The notes under the pieces: generated by a model
The model's input: only the letters and a program-made list of their open reading frames with translations
Database searches by the model: none
What the model was told of the DNA's origin: nothing
Position numbers and translations under genes: made by a program
Assembly: GCF_022539315.1 (NCBI RefSeq)
Contig: NC_066317.1
Coordinates: 49,766,435 to 49,830,434, forward strand
Source of the DNA: Serinus canaria
Taxonomy: Eukaryota > Chordata > Aves > Passeriformes > Fringillidae
Direction: 5' to 3'
Length of the DNA stretch: 64,000 bases
Part shown: positions 12,593 through 25,915 of the stretch, piece by piece
How positions within the stretch are numbered: position 1 is the stretch's first letter
How the letters are laid out: each line of letters opens with the position of its first letter

Positions 12593-15589
12593 GTATGGTA
12601 TTTGCAGTGCTCATTGTGTAATTGTGACAATATTTTTTGCATGAGAGATACTAAATTTGTATTTAGTCACTGCTTAATATTTGTAGTGGAAGGGCAAAGG
12701 GGATTGTTTTCATTGAAAGAGCACCAAGCTTTTGTGAATTTAAAAGTTTTTAGTGATGTTACCTATCCTAAAGTTTTTTTAGGACATGTACTCAGGGAAA
12801 ATATTTTTCATAAAATTGTTGATCTCTACTCATGAGCTATAGTGGAAAAATGCAGAATGAATTTGTGCCAGTATTTCCTGTTGCTACATTTTTGCTGATC
12901 TTTTGGTGGGCCACAAAGTAAGTGAAAGCAAACTCTGATTCTGAAATACTACTTTACTAATTTGGCCCTGGATTGTAATTTAATAATTAGTGTGACTGGA
13001 AGCCCTGTTAATTTCTGTCTGTGTTACTTGAGCTTTGAGTTTAGAATTCACCTGGGCTGAATTCCTCCTGTTTAATGTATTTTTGTGCCTAAATTTTGAT
13101 GGTAGGAATTTGAGCTCAAGTCTTAAGATTATAAATAATGAAGAGGAGGGACCACAATAGAAAATGAATTCTCTCTGTCACATTTGGGAGTCAGATGACG
13201 ACAACAAGAACAACAACATATCTTATATTTGATTTCTGTTATAAGTGCTTTGTTTTATTTTTACTGATTTTTAAACTCCAGCTATCATTACACTGTTTTT
13301 CACTAACGAATGCTTCGTTAGCATTTCTTCCATCATAAATACTTGCTAACTCTGATGAAGTTGTAACTTCCTCCTTTTAAATTGTAGTTCTCAGTCTCCA
13401 TTTTTCTTATGACCTATGTTTTTATGAATTCTATGAATCCTTTTTTATATGAAAGTGGCACAATTTTACTTTTTAAGTCTGTTTCTTATCTTCACTAGGA
13501 CTTAGCATCTAGAAATTAAAGCTATTGTATTTGATAGTGCTATAATACATCTACTCCTCTTCTACTCAAGCCTTAATAGATCTGCATTCCTTGTTGTTAG
13601 GACAGTATATTGAGCTGTGCTGAAAGCGTTTGGCCTTTCCTTTGATTATTTGTTGCCATAATAATCATCAGCAATATAATTCAGTATATGAAATATATAA
13701 TTTTTTACTGAGAAATTTATGTTATTGTGTTATTGTTTTGGAATAAAACCTTATTTGAACTCACTGGAAGAAGCTCTGTATAGCAATTTCCATTTTTTTC
13801 TTGTTCCTTTCTAGGGAATCTGATTTGACATTAAATTTTTTTATTTTTGTTTTGTGTTGATACAGTGATACATTGTTGAAGGTAATTAATAACATGGAAT
13901 AACAGGTTTAATAAAACTTTTTTGCCATCACAGAATTTCAGTCTGCTCAAAACTATTTTCTTTCCTTTTTAATTTGTTTTGAAAGTTTTGTCCACATTTA
14001 TGGATTGCCATTGTTCACCTTTACTAAAGAATCAAAGAATAATTATTCACAGAGTGTTTCCATATTTCTTTTTTTTTTTTTCCAGAATTATTGAAATATT
14101 GATCTCTTGCGAGCTGCAGTTAGCTGTAGCTTTTGTTGTATTTTACTTTCAGGATTTTTTTATTTTTAACATTTTTGGCAGTTAGCTAGCAGAGTGATGA
14201 AAATTATAATTCTTGATTCCAGCTGGCTTGTCTTGCTGTATTTGAAGTGATAAAGTTGAGAACAAGTTATGAAAACTTCAAGAAAGTGCCATGTGAGAAT
14301 ATATTATTTGGAAAAGATAATGAATTAACCACAAAATTAGTAGTGGTTGGTACTGAGTAGAAGAGTTGCATGATCATTAGCCTTGATCCAGTGACAGTCC
14401 ACAGCTACATTTCAAGGACTTTGTCTCAGGGGTGGTTCAGTGAATGATACATTTTTGTTTATTTTACTTACAATACCATTTTTCAAACATCCGAAGAATT
14501 AAAAAAAAAACCAACAAAATTTTAAAAATAATTTTTTTTTCCAAACTATTGAAGCACTGTCGTATTTTATTTCACTGCATATCAATAGAATATTTCCTTC
14601 TGTTCTACACCTCCCATTCTTTTTATAAAGCTCCAATTTACACCCAACAGTTTGTGACTCCTTGGGGAAAAGAATATATACTGTTTTCTTAAATTGCTAG
14701 AAATCATGCAATTAAAGTACAGGCTCTTTTTTTTTAGTTAATTCACTCTAAATTGTACAGCTTTCCAGTTTGCTCACATTGTATGTGGTACTTAGGTTCA
14801 CTCGTCCCTGTATAATCTTGAAGTTTATTGACATTTTAATGCAAAAAAGATGGTACATTGGCCTTTCCAGGTTATGAAAAATGATGATTTATTGTAGTCA
14901 TATAATGCAAGTTAATTAAGCCAGAGCTGCTATTTGATTAAAGTTTTGATAAGCTATCACAGTCTACTAATCCTAAAGCAGAGCACTAATTTAAAAGGAA
15001 AGGAAATAATGTTGGGAAAATACATTAGTGGGGTCTTGTTCTTGTTTAATTACCTTGTTTTAATAGATTTCAGAATGGAGACATTTTTAGATGATAACAA
15101 ACAAGCTGTCAATGTTTTTAGTGAGTGTAATGGACTACTTCAGATTAAGGTAAAAGTATATTTTTTAGAAGGTCTTTATAGAGTGTGAGTTAATGGCACA
15201 CTGAAAATTTCCCATTAATGGTGTCCATTTGATAACACACATTGAAAATTAATTTCGTGTTGTACTTGTTGGGAGATGTGGTGTGCTGCTATCCATTCAC
15301 TGGCCAGAAAACAGAGTCCTGGGGAGATGTGCTGACATGGAATGACTGGAGGTACCATAGCCTGTAAACAGAGATATCCTCATCATAAGCACAACAGTGA
15401 GATGGTTATTTGGGGTTCTCAGCTTTCATTTTTGGAAAGCATCTTAACAGAGCTTGTGGCAACTACAGTTACACTCTATGTTCAAAATATTCATTTGAGC
15501 AGAAATTTGATCTCTCTATAATTTGTGATTGAGACATTGTTAAAAGCAGTATTAGCTGTATATTAATTGTGTTAATTTTTGATTCACAG
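12593..15589 (+). other. ARAP2 intron
   Basis: A 3.0-kb intron inside PH1. It is AT-rich with several T-runs. An 8-bp perfect stem with a 3-nt loop lies at 13303-13321. No mobile element or coding sequence was recognised. Confidence 0.8.
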
Positions 15590-15659
15590 CAAACGAGTGT
15601 TTCAGAAGCGCTGGGTTAAATTTGATGGAGAGACCATTTCTTATTACAACAATGAGAAG
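15590..15659 (+). CDS. ARAP2: ARAP2 exon, PH1 strands 1-3
   Basis: A 70-nt exon: one base completing Gly, then KRVFQKRWVKFDGETISYYN and NEK. It is nearly identical to the mammalian ARAP2 segment and covers the end of the first strand, the basic first loop and the next strands of PH1. That loop is the usual place for phosphoinositide contacts in PH domains; the Lys and Arg residues at its edge (KR, QKRW) are present. The acceptor is GATTCACAG and the donor GTAAGA. The exon ends on a whole codon. Confidence 0.96.
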
Positions 15660-18600
15660 GTAAGAGACATGTTTTGATCATGTTTGGAACAAAATGCATC
15701 TGTGTAACACACAAAGTACTATAATTAGAATCTGAATAATTAGACATGAATATCCATCCTAGGTTAATTTTCAATTCTAAAATACTAGGGTGAGATGTAA
15801 TTATGTTAAGGTGTTCTTGTCTTCATGTATTGTTTATCCTTTTGTTTCCTAGAAGGGCTTGTATTACGCACCTTTCCAGGTACATATCATCAGATTTGTG
15901 TTTACTTCAGTGAGAGGCTGACCCTGCTGCTGTTTTTGGAACAGAACAGGATCATGCTAAACACTTCTAAGAAAGATGTTATTTTGATGGTGTTTGCAGA
16001 GTGTCTTGTCGTGGAACCCTAGCATGCTGGAGATTGTGAGAGCACAATTAAAAGTAGCAGGGAAGACCATTTAAGAAAAACCAACCCAAACCTATACACT
16101 TTTTGACTCTTTGGTTAAAAATGTCTTTTTCCTCTTTGTTTTCTATGCATAATCGCATGTTATGGAACTAGGTTAGGTTCGAATGGGAATGTTCAAAACC
16201 AGTTCTACCATGTATATGGCTGGTTTTGTTTCTGTACTGAGGATTGAATCTTGCTGAAACATTTGCAGACTCGTGAGCTGCTTTGATTAAAGTAGTTCAC
16301 CTCTTATATGTGATACCAAAATGCATTTGTTCATCATAGTTTTCAGCAAAGAGTGTATTCCTTGTAATTCTTTTGGAATTCCATCTGATTACCCTTCAGA
16401 GCGCTACAAAATTATTTTTCTTTTGCTCTGTGATTTACTAATTAATTTTTCCTCTTGGAAGTAGTGAAGACCTTCTTAGACTTGAAAGTGATAGATGATT
16501 TTACAATATGCATGTTAAGGAAGTTGAGGTTCCCTTCCACATGCATGTGTGTTATTTTAAATGCTGGAAACCATTTCCTGCTGAAGATGCATCTTGAATT
16601 AGGGAGAAAATACAGTTTCAGGTAAAAGTTCTGAAACAGTATGCTGATTGGTGGTAAGAGATCTATAGATGCCTTATGATGGGGTGAGGATGTAAGAACT
16701 GAAGTAGGATGAGACTGTTTATTTTCTGATGGGCTGGGGAACTAAGAAAAAGCTCAAAAAATATTTACATCGGTCGTTATTCTTACTGATTGCAAATTTA
16801 AAACAATCTGTTTTTACTTGCTTACTTTGCTTCACTTATAGTAGAAGACATGATTTTGTAGGTGAAGGGAACAATAGAATAAGGAGAATAATGTTTGCAT
16901 TACAGTGACAAAAAATGGTACCCCTTTGCAGTATTGATCCCACAACTTCAGAGGAGCAGAAAAGCAGGGTTGATCATTAAGAAAGACTTGAAAAAATAGA
17001 GAAATGGGATTTGCTTAACACTATCTGTAGCATAATTAGGGAAAGAAATGCTAATAAAGAACTTAGTCTTTTATCTGTGCTGGGAATTTATTTTTATTTT
17101 TTTTCTTCCTTTTGAAAGTCACTGAAAGTGTTACTTGGGGGTCAGTTGTGCTGGAATAGCGCTTGTTACACGTCAGTTTGTCCTAAGAGATTCCAGAAGT
17201 ATTTCCTTCTGCAGAAATGAATGTTTAGTGTGTCACATGATGCATAGGAAGCTACCAACTCTGCATCCTCTATTTAAAAGGTCTGTGTAGTAGGTTAGGC
17301 TATCAGCAGCTTGGCAGACACTTGTGTTGAAGCCTCTTTGTCTCACTTCTGCTGGAATCTGAGTCCAAGCCTCACTCTTGGTATTGAAGGAGATGCTGCT
17401 TGGTCTCTGTGTATAGTTTCACCAAATCTGGGTGTCTGACTTGCTAACTTGGTGAGTCACCTATGTGAAGAAATGTTATATCTGAGAAATGCAAGGCCTG
17501 AAGCAAAATTCTGGGAACTGAGGTTTGGTGCAACTCAAAATAGTTTGCAGGTAGGAGGAAAACATAGTAGAGTACCAGTATTTCTTAGTGCCCAATGGGA
17601 TTGTGCTGAAATGAGCAGTGGTGTCACTCAAGAAAATGAGTTTTTGGTGCAGTGGTCTCTGCTGCATCAGTATCTCCACACCTAAGGTGTTTGTATTTCA
17701 TGCAAGATGGATATCAGCATTTCCTGCTGTTGCTTGTGTGTTGTTACCGTGACATTATAAACAAGTATTTGCAGACCCATCAAGACCTGTGTGCAGCTTG
17801 AGCTCCTTGCAAGGCCTTGCATGTCCCCCTTCCTACTACATAGCTGACCATTTATATATTTAAATGGAGAAGTTGTTGTTTTAATTTTAGAACTTAATGG
17901 CAAGTTCTGTCTATTCTAGTCTGTGTTTGTCTTAGGAAGTTCCTACACAGACAAGAATGCTATAAAGAAATTATACTTTCAGTTTCATGTATCAATTAAA
18001 AGTAGTTCTCAGAAGGAAACCAATCCATACTTAATATTTTTCTTCTTATTATGAGCAGAGAAGGTTAGACTCAGTGGAATGGAACTGTTTATTTTACCCA
18101 GAAACACTAACAGTATTAAATGGCTCTATTTGTCATTCAAATTAGGAGCTAGAGAGGAGTGAGGTTCTCAAGAAGAGGAAGTGTACTACTTGGCTAATGA
18201 AGAGTGAAATAACCAGAGACTATAGGGGGAAGACACAGAGAATATTATTCCTGAAAATGCCCATATCAATACTTCTTTGAATTACTTAAACACCAATTTT
18301 ATACATATTTTTCTGACATTGTTTTAGTTATGTATCAGCTTCAACTTGATAAAGATCTCTTCTTTACTTTGTATCTGCGTATGTGAAAAAATGATTCAAC
18401 TTCTAACAAACTTTAGACTCAGGGAAAGTTTTGGGTTGAATCTATGTTGCTCTCATTTCTTCTGTGTTCCTGGTCTTGAGAAAGCTCATGCAATCACAGC
18501 AACATCCCATGTGGCTTTGTCTCAACAGAGTATGGTTAACTGAGGAGGGGAAGGTAGAATTTCAGTCGTTTTTTCAACTACCCTATGCGCACAAGTTTTG

Positions 18601-21462
18601 CTTCAGATTTCTTCCTACTTTTGGCAGAAATCTGGTGTTTTACCATGCACTTTATAGTAAAGCAAAAACTTCTGGTTATGCTGAAAGTTTTTATTTAAAA
18701 CAGTTTAGCATCCCTGACAAATATATTAGTGATTTATGAAAAATATTTCACTCTTCAGGTGGAGAACTTCAGTATTTTGTTGTGTCACGGTACAAGTGAA
18801 CATTACAAAGAGCGAAATTCACTGCAAAACAGATAAATCACTGTCATTCTTGAAGTAGGTCATGCTTAATCTGTTGTAGAAGTAAAACCAAAGTAGTCCA
18901 AAATGGTACTTTCCAGGATCTGTTAGCTCATCTCTGAATCACAACTGTCAACGAGTGATGTGGGGCTTTATTTGAAATTAAAGTTTCTGCCAAACAGCTG
19001 ATATAAAAAACCCAAATATTTTGCTTTTCCCTGCAGGAAAGTTTTTTGTCAGAGAATTCTTAGCAGCTCTAAAACTAGTTTACACCACTCAGTAACAGAA
19101 TAAATAGTTGTGAAAATCTTGGCTGTGTTTGTTTTGGTTTGTTTTCTATATTCTTAAATAATTCACCTAATTTCTAGTCTGGAGTATTTCAAAGAGAGTT
19201 ATTGTATCTTGATCTACAAGAGCTTTTTAACAGGCATTTTTTTTGCACATGAAAGAAAAGCTGCTGCACAAGAAAGATAGATTGATAAATTATTACGGTT
19301 TAAACTGTATTTGAAAATATGTATGCCTTGGAGAACAAAGCTGTAAAAAGGATGATGGATGATTGTTTAAATAGCAAAGCAAAACTATGCTCAGCTTAAA
19401 AGGAAATTGACTTTTTTTTTGAGCAAATGAAATAAAATAGTTGTAACTTCCAGCAGTCTGTTATTCTCTCGCAGTAGTACCGAACGCAGCCAGTAGATGC
19501 CTGCAAACACCATGACATATTTATAACTGAACACCTACACAAACAGGAGATGTAAATTTTTTTATGTTTTACCATGGAAGGATCAGTAGTTAACTTAATA
19601 TCCAACCTCATTAAAAATATGTTAAAATCACTTTTAACAAATATAGCCATAATGAAAACAGCTATGCAATTCTGTCTATGGTCATTCTGACTATTCCTTG
19701 TGTGTAACTATAGTAACATGCTTGCTTCTGCTATGTTTCAATATTTCTGTTTATTTATCAGCTGAAGTACCTCTGCTGGCATGTATTAGTACCTCCAAGT
19801 GAAACAACATTACTGTATTAAACTCAGTAAACAAAAAATGATCCAGTGTATCCTTTCTGCTTCACAATCACAATGTTCCTTGAGTGCTTGTATGAAGTCT
19901 GTTATAATAATTTATACTTTAGGAGGGAAGTTATTACAGAACAATTTCTTTGTGGGGAGCTGACTCGGACTATTACTGCATCTGAATCATAAATTTTATC
20001 AGTATATCTGAGTTGTCTTGGTCAGAAAAATAATTGATGAAAGTGTAGTGAAGACAAGAGCAGCAATAACTCTGGAATCCAGAAATAATGCAGATGCCTT
20101 TCTGAAATGCACGTCTGCTTCAGCTTTCCTTCCTGTTAACCCCCACCTCAAACCCTTAGGTTAATTAGTTTAAAAGGTGAGCTACTTGAAGGAAGTACTT
20201 GTAGCAGTTCCTTTTTCCTATCTTGCATTTGTGTTCCATTCAGTTGTCCTAATATCTAGTTGGAAATCTAAAAATATTGGAAAAATTTGTGCTGACCCCA
20301 AATTATTGTGGTTTAACCTCAGCCAGCAACCACACCCCACATCCACTCACTCTTCTCACAGCTATGATGGGGAGATAATCAGAAGAATAAACATGAGGAC
20401 TTGTGGGTTGAGCTAGAGACACTTTAGGAGGTAAAGCAAAAGCTGTGCACAAGCAAACCAAGCAGTTCATCTACCACTTCTCATGGGCAGGCAGGTGTTT
20501 GGCCATCCCCAGGAGAGCAGGACTCTATTCTGCTTAATGGTTACTTGAGAAGACAAACTCCATCACTGTGAACATCCCCCAGCTTTACTGAACATGCTGC
20601 CATGTGGAATGGATATCCCTCAGGTCTGCTGGGGTCAGCTGTCCAGGCTGTATCACCTCCCATCTTCTTGTGCACCTCCAGCCTCCTCAGGGGTGGGGTG
20701 GGACGAGGAGCAGAAAAGGCTTTGATTCTGTCTCAGCACTGCAAAGCAAAAGCTGAAACATCCCTGTGTTGTGAGCCCTATTTCTATCATAAATCGTAGT
20801 CCCAGACTAGCTACAATGAAGGGAATTAGCTGCATACTGGCCAAAACCAGCACACACATATAGCAGAAAAGCACATACCTGGTCCAAGCTAGAGCATTCT
20901 TGTTAGCACTGACAGGACAGTGTATTTTTCCAGTGTGATGGCCTTGTTTGTGTTCAAACTTAGGGATAAAATCACTGAATTTACTTTTCTTATTGGCTGC
21001 CCATTGAAGGGGCAAGGTTCGAGGGAGAACAGCAAAACTGTTTGGAATTCTCTGCTTGGAGAAAGTATAGTATTTTTCCCATGTCAGATTCTATCATAGG
21101 AGTATAATAATTATATATTTTCAAATTATTTTTCTTTGAGATAGTAAATGTAATTCACTTTGGCATAAAATTGTAAATTAAAGTGTGATGTTTTGCAGTA
21201 TTAATGCCATGAGATAATTCATGAAGCTGAATCTTAGATACACACAATCTATCTCATCATGGGATTTTATTCTATTTTAGAAGGTAGTAGATGTGCACAG
21301 ATCCAGAACAATTAAGTTGGTGATATGTGGGTAGTGAAGGGGTTCACTTAATCAGTTATATTAAGTGTGGTGAACTCCCTAAACATCATGAGAAGTAGTG
21401 TTACATCAGAGGAATTTAAAATTCTATGAGAATTAAATATTTTGACTGCCTTTTTATTACAG
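15660..21462 (+). other. ARAP2 intron with a solo LTR
   Basis: A 5.8-kb phase-0 intron inside PH1. It contains the minus-strand LTR at 20307-20854. The remainder is AT-rich with no further recognised element. Confidence 0.8.
20307..20854 (-). mobile_element. Second solo ERV LTR, minus orientation
   Basis: The plus strand starts TGTGGTTTAACCTCAGCCAG and ends with GGCCAAAACCAGCACA, the same terminal blocks as the LTR at 10659-11092. It also shares the internal CAGCTGTCC block (near 20637) and the TCTTGTGCACCTCCAGCCTC block (near 20664), plus a GTGGGTTGAG block near 20403. It is longer and more diverged than the first copy, with interior sequence that differs, so it is either an older member or a sister subfamily. 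No internal retroviral genes flank it. Its ends are placed to within a few bases only. Confidence 0.8.
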
Positions 21463-21583
21463 GAAGTGTTCTCAAAAGGAATAATACTGCTCTCTGCAAT
21501 AGCAACAGTAAGAGCTCACGGGGAGAATAAGTTTGAAGTTGTCACATCCCATAGGACTTTTGTTTTCCGAGTGGATAAGGAAG
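21463..21583 (+). CDS. ARAP2: ARAP2 exon, central PH1
   Basis: A 121-nt exon reading EVFSKGIILLSAIATVRAHG and then ENKFEVVTSHRTFVFRVDKE. This is the middle of PH1: the I-L-L strand after the variable loop, and the F-V-F-R-V strand before the C-terminal helix. It follows the mammalian sequence closely. The acceptor is CTTTTTATTACAG and the donor GTAAGT. One base is left for the next codon (Glu). Confidence 0.96.
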
Positions 21584-24241
21584 GTAAGTAGAAGATGTGT
21601 GTTTCTAGAAATTGCCAAAAAGCCATGTAATCGCTGTTGATAAGTTCTGTTTGTGAAATATAGCTTGTTCTATTATGAGAAATATTTCTGGAATCCAGTT
21701 GGTTTAAGCTCATAAAGTGAAACTGGAGATAACTCTAAACTTTGTAAGAACAGTGGAAATTGCTAGGCAATGGCTTTTTCAGAGATCAAAATGAGAAGAC
21801 TATTTTCCTGACTCTTCTGCCTCCTTCCCCTGTCCTTCCCAAAGATTAATTTGTCTGAACGTTTCTCAAGTCTCACTAGTAGCTCTTACAGCCTGTGTGC
21901 TCTCAGGTATATCTGAGTCACCACTTGATAAAAAATTGACAAAGAGACAATGAATGATGCCTGGGATATGATGCTGTGATCAAAGGAAATCCAAAGTTTT
22001 CTGTCCTATAGAATATTTTCAGCCAGGTATTGATAGAGATTAAAAATGTAAATTGTAGCAAGGAAGTTAGTATGCCTTCTAATTGAATGCTTTGTCAACC
22101 TACAGCTGTAATATGTGGAATCAATATCAGTGCAGGTATGATTTATTTATGGAAACAATCAAATAAAGATGAATGCCTAGGAAAAAAAGGGAGCTGTGCA
22201 ATATGTATTTACAGCAGTACATGCCAGAGCCATTATAGCTCTGGGGTCTCTCAGCATTTCCATTATCAAATCCCATTTTTATGGGTTATAGTTGGTAGTA
22301 AACATTTGCTGCAGGCTGTAACAGGAGTGCAGCATCAATGAAAAAATCCTTCTTATCAGGTTTGGCTCAAATAATTTCATCAGTTTTATGCTCTTAGCTG
22401 AGTTTAAAAATATGTATTTCTTTATTATTGCATTTCTTTTCTATTTTTATTTTCATTTTTTTCATAAATTATAATATAACCATCTTGGTGCAATACATTT
22501 TGGGGGGCTGCAATTTTTTTGTAGACCTTTGCCTTGGATACTATAAAAATGTTAAAAACTTAGGCTGACTTGTAAAATATATTCAGAGCAACCACTTGTT
22601 ATACATGAAATTCCATTTTCATACAGTATATAACCATCTTTGGACATAGTAAGCAGTCTGTAAAGCTGTTCACTTTAGGTTAGAAATGCCTATTGTATAA
22701 GGAATGTGGCCCAGAACTGGATGATGCATTCCCAGTTAAGTATGTAAATAACCCTGCTTGATTTCTATGTGCAAGAAACAAAACTGTTACTTGATGCTAT
22801 TACTTCTGTGGATTTGTGTTTAGGAATTGTTCTGGCACTATTCAAAGGGTACTTAACTTCTTTCAAAGATATCGAAACGGAGACTTTTACATGTATTTTG
22901 AGATATCAGAAATGCATTACTTTTGGATGGATTTAAATATCTAGAGGAAAAAGCACTATATGTAATGGTTTGGAAAGTTTAGGGGCTTTTGGGGGCAAAA
23001 TAAATAACCAAACAAGGGATAGTAGTGAATTAGAGCATAATTTGCTCAGATGCAGTGAGATTTTGTTTCACCAGAGTGAAATACCATTGAAAAAAGACAC
23101 CTCTAGAGCAATTTGATGTCCTCAGCTATACTAAAGTACTTTTGAAATACTCCATATAGACAGCATATATGTATTTTAAAGCAAAATTTTTTACAGAACA
23201 CTTGAATCACCTTCCCTGTGCTAATCTGTCAGGCTGCTATCTTTCTTTTCTACAAAGTATTTTACAATACCTAAATTTGTGTATTTGTTGCTGTATGTTG
23301 CACATATACCATTTATGAAGTAAGCACATTATTATTTCAGTGGTGCTCCCTGCAGTCTTCCCAGCTAATTTTGCCAGCTTCATACATACTGTAAATAGAA
23401 GTTGCAATCACTCCCTTCCCCCCTCTACCTCCCCCCTGCCCCCAATGTATTTTGTGATCTGGCTCTTTCAGAGACAACAGTTGAAATATTCATGATATTC
23501 CAATTGCATAAGGCAAACCTAATTCATTTGGACTACTCAGCATTAAAGTATATTGATCTTAGTCCAGTCAAATGTCTGAACATAGTGAATGAGACTGAGA
23601 GAAACTTTATTACTTCCCCTACTTGTGTTCATGTATTTGTAAGATGTTACATTAATAATGCATGTAAAGATGCTCAAACACACATTTTCTTAATTACTCA
23701 GTACCCTTGACAATGTCAAGCTTAAACACCACACCTTAATGGCACAGATTGTAAATTACCAAGTATTTTTTTCTTAAAAGCATGGTCAAGCATGGAATAG
23801 CACTGGTGATGATTTGCCTCCTCAGTGACAGATCATATTTAGGCTCTCTGGTTTCTGCTTACATAACTGCTGTAATTCTTTCCCATTGATCTGGCTTCCA
23901 GAAGGTGAGCATGCCACCTGTCTGCCACCTCAGTCTTTAAGCTGTCTGGAATAAAGTGTCTCAGAACTAGCAGTCATGATTTTAAGAATCTCAGTCATCA
24001 GTTTGTTTGGATTGGTGTTTTGATTGTTGGGAGTTAATTAGAGTCTGTCCTTCTAAAACCACCACTGATACAGATTCTCATTATTTTTATTTACATCTCC
24101 TCATCAGTGTGGATGTTCTCTCTTATTTGGCATTGCTGTACCATCTACCAACACAGCAACAATGTTGGGAAAACCAATGTGCAGGGAAGAATGAAGCTGC
24201 TGCTTACTAACTGTCTTTTACTGACTTTTTTTCTTGTTTAG
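21584..24241 (+). other. ARAP2 intron
   Basis: A 2.7-kb phase-1 intron within PH1. A pyrimidine-rich C/T patch lies at 23408-23443. No repeat family or exon was recognised. Confidence 0.75.
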
Positions 24242-24423
24242 AAGAAAGAAATGACTGGGTTAATACGATCCTCAATGCCTTGAAATTGCTGTCTGATAAT
24301 AACTCTCAGTCTCGAACTTCTGTCACCCCTGAGAAAAGTGGATATCTTGAGCTGAAAGGATACAAAACCAAAATCTTTATTCTACTTCAGGGGAGTACTG
24401 TATGGATCTGCAAAAATGAGCAG
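24242..24423 (+). CDS. ARAP2: ARAP2 exon, end of PH1 and start of PH2
   Basis: A 182-nt exon. It opens with the C-terminal helix of PH1, EERNDWVNTILNALK, which carries the near-invariant Trp of PH domains. A short linker (LLSDNNSQSRTSVTPEKS) follows, then PH2 begins with GYLELKGYKTKIFILLQGST and VWICKNEQ. The two PH domains therefore sit close together as a tandem, as in the family. The acceptor lies after TTCTTGTTTAG; the donor is GTAAAT. The exon ends on a whole codon, and a 24-kb intron follows. Confidence 0.96.
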
Positions 24424-25499
24424 GTAAATTTTTCATGTGCTTTTTTTGTGAATGAAAGCTTATAAAAATGGCTTAACTAGTGAGTTGGAAATTGATGGCT
24501 CTTTGTGAACAGGTGCATTTCAATATAAATGCATATCTCTTTATATGTAGTGCTTTATTGCTGAAATTCTCAGAAGGCTTCACAAAGCAGGCAAAGAATC
24601 ATTATGTCTGTTGTACAATAGAAAAAAAGTGAATATATAGTGAGGTGAAGTGAAAAGCTCTGAGTGTCAAAACATGTTAGTGTCAGGGCTGGGATTAATT
24701 CACTCTTAAAATGTGGGCCATAAGCACTCAACTTAATCAGAGGGCTTATTTTGTGCAGTGGTTTCAGTGTTTTATAATACACTGCCCTGAAAAGTGTGCT
24801 GTATAGAAATACATAGTGGTATTTAACTGATACTTCAGGGAAGTGTTCAGAAATTATGTTCTTTTTGTTTCCAAGAGTAGAGACTGGGCAGATTCAGTTG
24901 TGCACTGTAATATTTTAAACAAATCTAGTATTAAAAAATGTGAGGTAGGCCTGTCTTTTCAACTTCCAAAATCTAGGGTTTTTAGTTTTGTTGTGGGCAT
25001 GACTCTATGATAATATAAAGTGGAATTCTCTAGGGTGCCACAGGCAGGGAATAAATGGGGATAGTTGGGTTCAATGAATAATTGTGTGAACTAGTGGAAG
25101 AAAAATCTATTGACATTAAATGGCAGGTGCTATTTCTTTGAGAGGCAATTGATTACCCTCAAGTAGCTGGAACCAGGGGTAGCATTGTGGGAGGTGTTTT
25201 TACATTCTTGCCTTGTTCTTTCAAAGTTGTCTGCAGGCAGATCCCTGTCTCAAATGTCTCTCTTGGAGTTGATCTCACTTCCTCTCCTGTTATCCTCTGT
25301 GTGAAATTATTTAGGTGTGCTTGAGGGTCCACGTAATATTTGATATAAAATCTTAGCATTCTTTCCCAGGCTGTGGCAGGAAATTAGAGACTGAGAAGGA
25401 CCTGTTTTTCTTTCTACTTACTGTACTTCAGGGAAGTTTTAATTGTTAGGTACATTCTTTGAGGCCAGTCAACAGCCAACAAATCAAGAATGTTGTAAT

Positions 25500-25915
25500 T
25501 GGGTTTGCATGGCAAACCTGAGGAGGGAGGACCAGCAGAGACAGAGTGTAATGAGCTGACTACAATCCCCCATTCCCCATCCCCCTAAGGTGCTGAGTGG
25601 GGTGGAGGTAGCAAAAATCAGGAGCAAAGTTAAGCCCATTAAGAAGGGAGGGGTAAGGGAACCGTATTTTACGATTTAATTTTATTTCTCATTGTCCTAC
25701 TCTGGTTGGATGAGTAATATAAAATGAAGATTAAACTGGTTTGCCCAAGTTGAGTCTGCTTTGCCCGTGACAGTCACTGGTGAGTGATCTCACCCTGTCC
25801 TTACCTCCTTCCTCAGTACTTCTGTTATATTTTCTTTACCCTGTCCAGTTGAGGGAGAGGGGGAGTGACAGGGTAACTTTGGTGGGCATCTTCCATCCAG
25901 GGTCAACCCACCACA
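25500..25915 (+). mobile_element. Solo ERV LTR, plus orientation
   Basis: The stretch starts TGGGTTTGCATGGCAAACCT and ends with GGGTCAACCCACCACA. Both ends match an ERVL-like LTR type common in passerines (recalled from family knowledge). A block GTGAGTGATCTCACCCTGTC near 25781 and the GTTATATTTTC block near 25823 are in the expected places. It is a different family from the two minus-strand LTRs. No gag or pol sequence adjoins it, so it is a solo LTR, in the same orientation as ARAP2. No target-site duplication is obvious. The interior contains deletions relative to the usual length. Confidence 0.8.

Noticed and set aside
12288..12644. Treating 12288 as a translation start of a 118-aa protein
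   Set aside because: The first codon is TTG within a larger exon starting at 12236, and the frame continues across a splice at 12592. The tail after 12592 is intron.
20653..21015. 120-codon antisense open frame
   Set aside because: It largely overlaps the minus-strand solo LTR and runs out into plain intron; no retroviral protein similarity is seen.
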